From Pestalotiopsis fici W106-1 (lineage: Eukaryota > Ascomycota > Sordariomycetes > Amphisphaeriales > Sporocadaceae), in contig NW_006917095.1 in assembly GCF_000516985.1 (NCBI RefSeq), forward strand, positions 2,175,077 through 2,239,076: 64,000 nt of DNA, read 5' to 3'. Positions 59,118 through 64,000 of the stretch are shown here, in pieces. Each line of letters begins with the position of its first letter. Position 1 is the first letter of the stretch. The translations under genes and the position numbers were made by a program. The notes beneath the pieces were generated by a model. It searched no databases. It had not been told where the DNA came from and saw only the letters and a list, made by a program, of their open reading frames with translations.

Positions 59118-59866
59118 ATCGGCTGTTTGTCTGCGGGATGACTGTAGCGTTTGTATATGCACTCTGATCTGGCTTATGTAAATAGTTCTTTCCGGTAAGG
59201 AATGTTTGATATTGTGTTAACTTAAAGAGGAAAGTCATTCCAGAGTATCGCTGGGCGGAAGAATTATATATACACAAAATCCTCAGATTGTAAATTAGGT
59301 ATATACATAGCCATAGAGGTAGATTTTCGTCCTTGTGCGGCTGAACGCCTTAAAAGAGTCTTCAAGCACCCTGAAACTTTATACACAGCTCACAGAAATA
59401 CGTCGAAGAATTGCCATTACCACAAACGACAAGGAGTCTCTTATCGGGGCCACTCTCAAGGTTTATAAAGCGCCGATATTCACAGCCAAGTGACTCCCTC
59501 TCCGGTTGTAGAGAAAATCGGATGGCTTGACACTCGTATTTCAAAGCATTTATTTTATGAAATTGGCCGAGCTCTCATAAACTGTATCTGCTGACTATAA
59601 CTTTATGGAAGCACAACTGTGCAGCAGGCTAATATCCCTAATCATTTGTTTTGAGATTGGGACTCATCATTGCCTATCTTGAGGTGCACCGGACCTTTGC
59701 ATGACAGAGTCTGGGTGGGCGGAAGTCGCGCTGCCTTCTTATTTCCATGGCAGCTTCATTCCTATCTTCTCTGTTTACTAGGATATTTCACCCCCTCCAA
59801 ATAATAGAGAATCGCCGCTTTACTTACCACCGTATCGACTGCCTGCTTATATATCCGAGAAAGTCA
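59118..59866. other. Intergenic spacer
   Basis: About 750 bases without a gene. It contains the upstream region of the doubtful ORF and the 3' UTR of the following minus-strand gene. Confidence 0.55.
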
Positions 59867-61648
59867 TCATCTAGCAGTACACTCGGCCCCAAAGACACCA
59901 GCTTCGGCAAACCCCAAGCCGCCAAAGGCAGCCATGCCCCAACCAAGAGCCGCGCTCTCCCAGTCAAGCTCGTCGGGTGGTGGCAGTATGTCGCCTTCGC
60001 TAATTTCGCGTGCCACTGCAGGCTCTGGCTCGTAAGTTTTGTCCTCATGGGCCATGTTCTTCTTCGGCCTGCCACGTCTCTTAGTAGTGGCGGATGCCTG
60101 ACCATCAGTTGCGGCATCCGAGGAAGCAATACTGGCTACACTGGTGCCGCGTGACTTTGGACGTCCGCGCTGGCGCAATGCTGGCGTGGATTCTGCCAAG
60201 GGCGATTCTGGAAAATTGTCCTCTTCTTTGATAGATGAAAGCGTGCTGAGACTGGAGCGCTGGGCGCCTTTCGGGTCAGATTTGGCCAAGTACGGAAACG
60301 TGGAGGCGATGATGCCTTGCACGTCGGTTGCTCTGACGGCGCTCCAAAATCCGAGACTCAGCGCACTGAGCAGAACATCCCATCCCACAGCGGCAACCAC
60401 TGGGTGATCTATGGTTGATCCTAGAATCTTGCCTAGCGCGGTAGTGCTTTGCTCCCACATGGACCGTTTCTCTAAATCCCAAGGCAAAAAGCGAGAGTGT
60501 CGATGATAGTACGAATCCGGCATGTTATATCGCAGGCCAAAAAAGGTAGCCTTGTCATGTAGGGCAAAGCTCGCAAGAGATATCAAGCGGAACAGTGTAG
60601 TGTAAGAGCTGAAGGCATCATGCGGATGAGGATGAACAGTACCCCAGGATACTGGAGCAACCTTCGGCAGAATAACGGGGAGGAATGTGGACAGCCGGGT
60701 GATCAATAAAACTTTGACGAAAGAAGGTGTCTCGGCAGCGTAGGGCAGGACGAATAAAGAAGTAAAGTTAACCGAAATTGCTCCGAGGAACAAGATTGGG
60801 TGTGGGCACCAGTTTGTTGGCTTTGGAGGCAGGACGGCGTTGCGAATGCGGATCCAAGTTGAAGTCGGAAGAGGGACTACGGGAACCTCGAGGTCGTCAT
60901 CGCCAGAGATTGGTGCTGGAGTCAGGAGCAGGGCGAGATAAAAGAGGTTTTGCGCAAACGAAAGGCTGACAAGGTGAGCCAAGGCCAGGAATGCGGTGAC
61001 GAGAGGGATTCGTCTTCTGCGGCCCTCGATCGCCAGCAACAAGCTCCAGGCAATGATACCAAGGTCAACTTGCTGTCCCCACCAGTAGCGACGTGCCTTT
61101 TCGGCAACAATCTCAAAAGCGTCGTAGTAGACTGGTGTATCGTGTAGCCATTGTGCTAGGTGCACTTGACTTGAGTTGTGCGTTCCAGGGAAGAATCCCC
61201 CGTCTCCAACGAACCTATCATACTAGTCAGCGTTACGCTGCGCGCAATCATGGGATGAGATGTGTTCCATACCGTGAGGGCAGTTGAATGCCTCTCTCAT
61301 CAGCCCAGACCTTGTATGACAACGTCGCGTATGAGATGGATGAGTACGCGGCAGATACAAGGGCGACGGCAGCGAGGCCAGCAAATACAGGAGACAACTT
61401 TCTGCGCCATTCTTGACGCTGACGAGTATCCTGTGATGGTGACAAGGACTTGTATGAAGTGTAAAGACTTGCGCCTACTGCATACGTGAGGTATACGACC
61501 AGTCCAATGTGAGTTGCGGATACAGCCAAGGGGACATAGCTAATGTGATGGAGCCACGTCGAATTAGTGGATGTCGGCGGCCCAGTATTGAATAACAGGC
61601 TTGGGGTACTACTCACCTAGGCGGGTGCTCAATAGGCACGGGCGCCAT
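59867..61648 (-). CDS. Polytopic membrane protein with two AT-hook-like motifs in the C-terminal tail
   Basis: Three minus-strand exons (61648-61617, 61539-61273, 61214-59867) give 548 residues. Exon 1 encodes only MAPVPIEHPP plus two bases; intron 1 carries a CTAATTC branch-like site before its TAG acceptor. Exons 2 and 3 contain about seven to nine hydrophobic segments, including YVPLAVSATHIGLVVYLTYA and a cluster around residues 150-200 and 240-290. The tail after about 410 is hydrophilic: RQRGRPKSRG (447-456) and KRRGRPKKN (479-486) both have the GRP core of AT-hooks flanked by basic residues. The last residues are hydrophobic/Gly-rich. I do not recognise the transport or enzymatic family. 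Confidence 0.8.
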
Positions 61649-62268
61649 CTTTGCTGGTGGTCAGTCACAATAGACTTTGTGAATCAAAGGTAATCTCTCT
61701 GAAAGAAATTAAGTAGTACGTGCCGCGTCGATCAACATTGAAGTTATACAGAACACACACAAGTCAAAAAGGTTGGCAGCTCCCGCGCCCAAAGATGTTG
61801 TTATTGATTAGGCGAGCGCGCAGCAATGTGGGATGACGTTTTTGTTTGCTCCTCTCCCTTTGCGGCTTTCAGGCTTGAAGCGCGTGTTGCTATTACTACC
61901 TTGTCGATAGCGTATCAGTACAACGATACGTCTCTATTAGTACGGTTATCTCACTGCCCAGGTACAATTCGAGCGTTTCCCCAGGGCGGGAGGGATGAAA
62001 CGTAGCGCTAATCAGCGGAACTGAATCAGGCGCTAAAACCCCCCAAATCCACCCAACCATGAATCCCCCTGGGTTCTAGGCTTGCCCTGGCGCTCCTAGA
62101 GCAAATCGGAGATTCTGACAGGTCGCATATTGTAACCACCGTTTTCCTACCAGACACTATCGCAAGTCGCTTGCGCGAAAGCCAATTTTCCCTCCGCCGT
62201 CGCAACGATCGCCCACCTACAAAACAAGATAGTCGGAGCCCCAAAAGAACCACGACCGAACAGGCAAT
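61649..62268. promoter_or_regulatory. Divergent promoter between the membrane protein and arl3 genes
   Basis: 620 bases between two ATGs on opposite strands. Both promoters must lie here. I cannot single out elements. Confidence 0.5.
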
Positions 62269-62952
62269 ATGTATCACCTCGCCAAGGGTCTCTATCGGCT
62301 GGCCACCAGCAAGGAGGAATACTCTGTCATCCTGCTCGGCCTCGACAATGCCGGAAAGACCACCTTTCACGAGCAGACCAAGTCGCTGTTCATGCCCGAG
62401 CACCCGGACCCGAAACTCAAGACGGTCCCGACCGTTGGCCAAAACGTTAGCACCCTGACGCTGCCCGACATGTATCTCAAGATCTGGGACGTCGGCGGTC
62501 AGTTGTCGCTCCGGAAGCTGTGGCAGAGCTACTACGCCAGCTGTCACGCCATCATCTTCATCATCGACAGTACCGACATTGGTGACGGCCTGCTGCCGTT
62601 CGGCTCCGCTCCTGACAACGCTGAGGGTGGTTCCGGGGTCGGCAAGGAGACGCTTGGGCGGTTAGACGAATGCCGACTCGTCCTTGAGGATGTGCTGCAG
62701 CACACAGACGCCGATGGCGTGCCGCTGTTGATATTGGCAAACAAGCAGGACCGTGAGGACTGCGTAGAAGTCGTGCGGATCAAGGAGGGTCTGGTCAAGA
62801 AGGTTTTTGAGGGCGAGAAGTCGTCAGGCGTTCGGGATTCCCGGGTTTTGCCCGTGAGTGCGCTGACGGGGACAGGTGTCAGTGAGGCTATCGATTGGGT
62901 CAGAAGCCGCGTCAAATGGAACAAGGAGTCAAGACCACCTGTCATGCGGTAG
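62269..62952 (+). CDS. arl3: Arf-like GTPase Arl3/ARFRP1
   Basis: A single-exon frame of 227 residues. The start MYHLAKGLYR fits the Arl3/ARFRP1 N-terminus, where the Met is acetylated for Golgi targeting instead of Gly myristoylation. G-motifs: GLDNAGKTT (24-32), PTVGQNV with switch-I Thr55, WDVGGQ (73-78), NKQD (158-161) and SALTG. The C-terminus NKESRPPVMR resembles yeast NKKSRPP. In yeast, Arl3 sits at the trans-Golgi and recruits Arl1. About 26 residues (104-129) are inserted between the STD of the fourth strand and RLDE, making the protein longer than the usual 180-200 residues. It is divergent from the AT-hook membrane protein gene and converges on rrp45. Confidence 0.96.
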   Translation: MYHLAKGLYRLATSKEEYSVILLGLDNAGKTTFHEQTKSLFMPEHPDPKLKTVPTVGQNVSTLTLPDMYLKIWDVGGQLSLRKLWQSYYASCHAIIFIIDSTDIGDGLLPFGSAPDNAEGGSGVGKETLGRLDECRLVLEDVLQHTDADGVPLLILANKQDREDCVEVVRIKEGLVKKVFEGEKSSGVRDSRVLPVSALTGTGVSEAIDWVRSRVKWNKESRPPVMR

Positions 62953-63136
62953 AGACGAAAATTACTCATTATCGGCGAGGCGTAACATGGGCGATCTGCA
63001 TTTCAAGCGGCATAGGGCGGCGTACGGATTAGATACTCCAGGACATTGGCCCTGAGAATCCATGTATCTTGTGGTGGGTATCATTATTTGCAATTCTTCT
63101 TCTTCTCTTTTCTTTTTGGCCCAATGACGCTTCTCT

Positions 63137-64000
63137 CTACCTCGCGTTCTCTGCAGACAGCTCAGCCAGGAGTCCTCCCTTGTCCCTCCGTTTCGAGTCC
63201 TCGGCCAGCTTCTGGTCAAGCATATTTGAGAATACCTTGACCTGCTGCATGGCAATGTTGGCGCATTGTACTAGCGACAAGGCTTCGACGGGTGTACCAC
63301 CAAGCTTTGCGACCTGACATATCTCTCCGTGCTTGTTGAGACTGATTGTACAGCTGCTCACTCGCAACTGCTCTTCCAACAGCGTGGTATCCAGTAACAC
63401 GATATCCCCATCGTCTCCGTAAAAGCTGAAAGTGATACACAATGGGGTGTGTAGCCAACTGAGCGGGACCGGCTCTCTCTCTGCCGGCGTGTATACCGTC
63501 AATGTCTCTCCCTCAATGCTTGTATCTGGTTTTCTAAAGTGCCGCAATGCTGCGACCACCGCCAAACATGAAACGTCGATGAGATTTCCGTCGTGCGACA
63601 AAACGTGCAGGTCTACTCTTATCGACCACACCTTCTGACCAGCAACCAGACATAACGACTCCGTATCGAGGGCGTTGGATCTTCGAACCGTCTTTTCAAG
63701 GAGCCGAGAAAGCAGAACCTCGGTTTCGGTTGGTCTGTTCACCTCGAAAGCCGGGGAGGCCATCGGGCTGAGCTCTGAACTGATTGCAAAGATGCCATCG
63801 AATGGTCTGTCGGGATACGGGGCAGTAACCTCGGCAGAGACCTTTGCAAGTACCCTGAGAGACAAGGTTAGCCGTCAAGATCGCAAACAACTAGCATCTT
63901 TTTGAACCAACCTCGTTTTGCCTAATGTGACGTCTGCAACTCCATACTGGTCTCCAAAGTTAAGTTCCAGCTTTCGAAACTGCTCGAATCCACGGCCGTC
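63137..64000 (-). CDS. rrp45: Exosome subunit Rrp45 (EXOSC9), 5' end outside the window
   Basis: Two exons are seen: the partial one from the window edge to 63912, and 63854-63137, joined across a GTTGGT donor and CAG acceptor. Together they give 268 residues. The visible start DGRGFEQFRKLELNFGDQYG and VADVTLGKTR are the RNase-PH opening of Rrp45, and VLAKVSAEV continues it precisely at the splice junction. Residues further on (SLCLVAGQKVWSIRVDLHVL and VALRHFRKP) keep the PH-fold pattern. Eukaryotic PH subunits are catalytically dead and form the ring that threads RNA to Rrp44 and Rrp6. Only the first codons and any first exon are missing. Confidence 0.95.

Overview
The window is nuclear DNA of a filamentous ascomycete, most likely a Sordariomycete and plausibly Hypocreales. 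That placement is inference. It rests on short introns (about 50-200 bp) with GT(A/G)AG(T/C) donors and YAG acceptors, third-position G/C preference, and typically fungal proteins: an LtrA-type membrane protein, Hsp104, mL67/Mhr1, Pbn1, a secreted DUF4360 protein and a small secreted cysteine-rich protein. There are no bacterial operons, CRISPR arrays or insertion sequences. I did not see a tRNA or rRNA gene.

Layout. 1-5 kb: a zinc NADP-type alcohol dehydrogenase (+) converges on an LtrA-like membrane protein (-). 5-16.8 kb: about 11.8 kb with no credible gene, ending in a pyrimidine-rich leader without any ATG, in front of an unrecognised 342-residue protein (+). 18-21.8 kb is empty, then comes a 72-residue secreted six-cysteine protein (+) and an amidase (-). 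24.5-28 kb holds only coding-like fragments, one of them an open frame cut by a single stop. 28-36.5 kb is a minus-strand run: secreted calcineurin-like phosphoesterase/5'-nucleotidase, class I photolyase and Hsp104. Hsp104 shares an 0.8 kb divergent promoter with mL67/Mhr1 (+). A sulfotransferase-like P-loop protein (-) follows. 39.9-43.2 kb is empty. 43.2-46.2 kb: a membrane-anchored prolyl 4-hydroxylase-like oxygenase (-) and Pbn1 (-). 47-54.3 kb: a RING/RGG/RS-tail protein (+) and a 660-residue disordered protein with an RVxF motif (+). 56.4-59.1 kb: a secreted DUF4360 protein (+) and a doubtful small ORF (-). 59.9-64 kb: a polytopic membrane protein with two AT-hook-like motifs (-), an Arl3/ARFRP1 GTPase (+) and the 3' part of exosome subunit Rrp45 (-), which runs off the right edge.

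The genes do not form one pathway. Most are housekeeping genes (proteostasis, DNA repair, mitochondrial translation, GPI synthesis, Golgi traffic, RNA decay). Interspersed are lineage-specific or secreted genes next to long gene-free stretches. All splice models were derived by hand: phases were checked for closure and junction residues against family consensus where I know it. The most unusual items are the 11.8 kb gene-free block with its ATG-less leader, the small secreted six-cysteine protein, the decayed or unannotated coding fragments at 26-27.8 kb, the in-frame intron in the RING protein, and the AT-hook-like motifs on a membrane protein.
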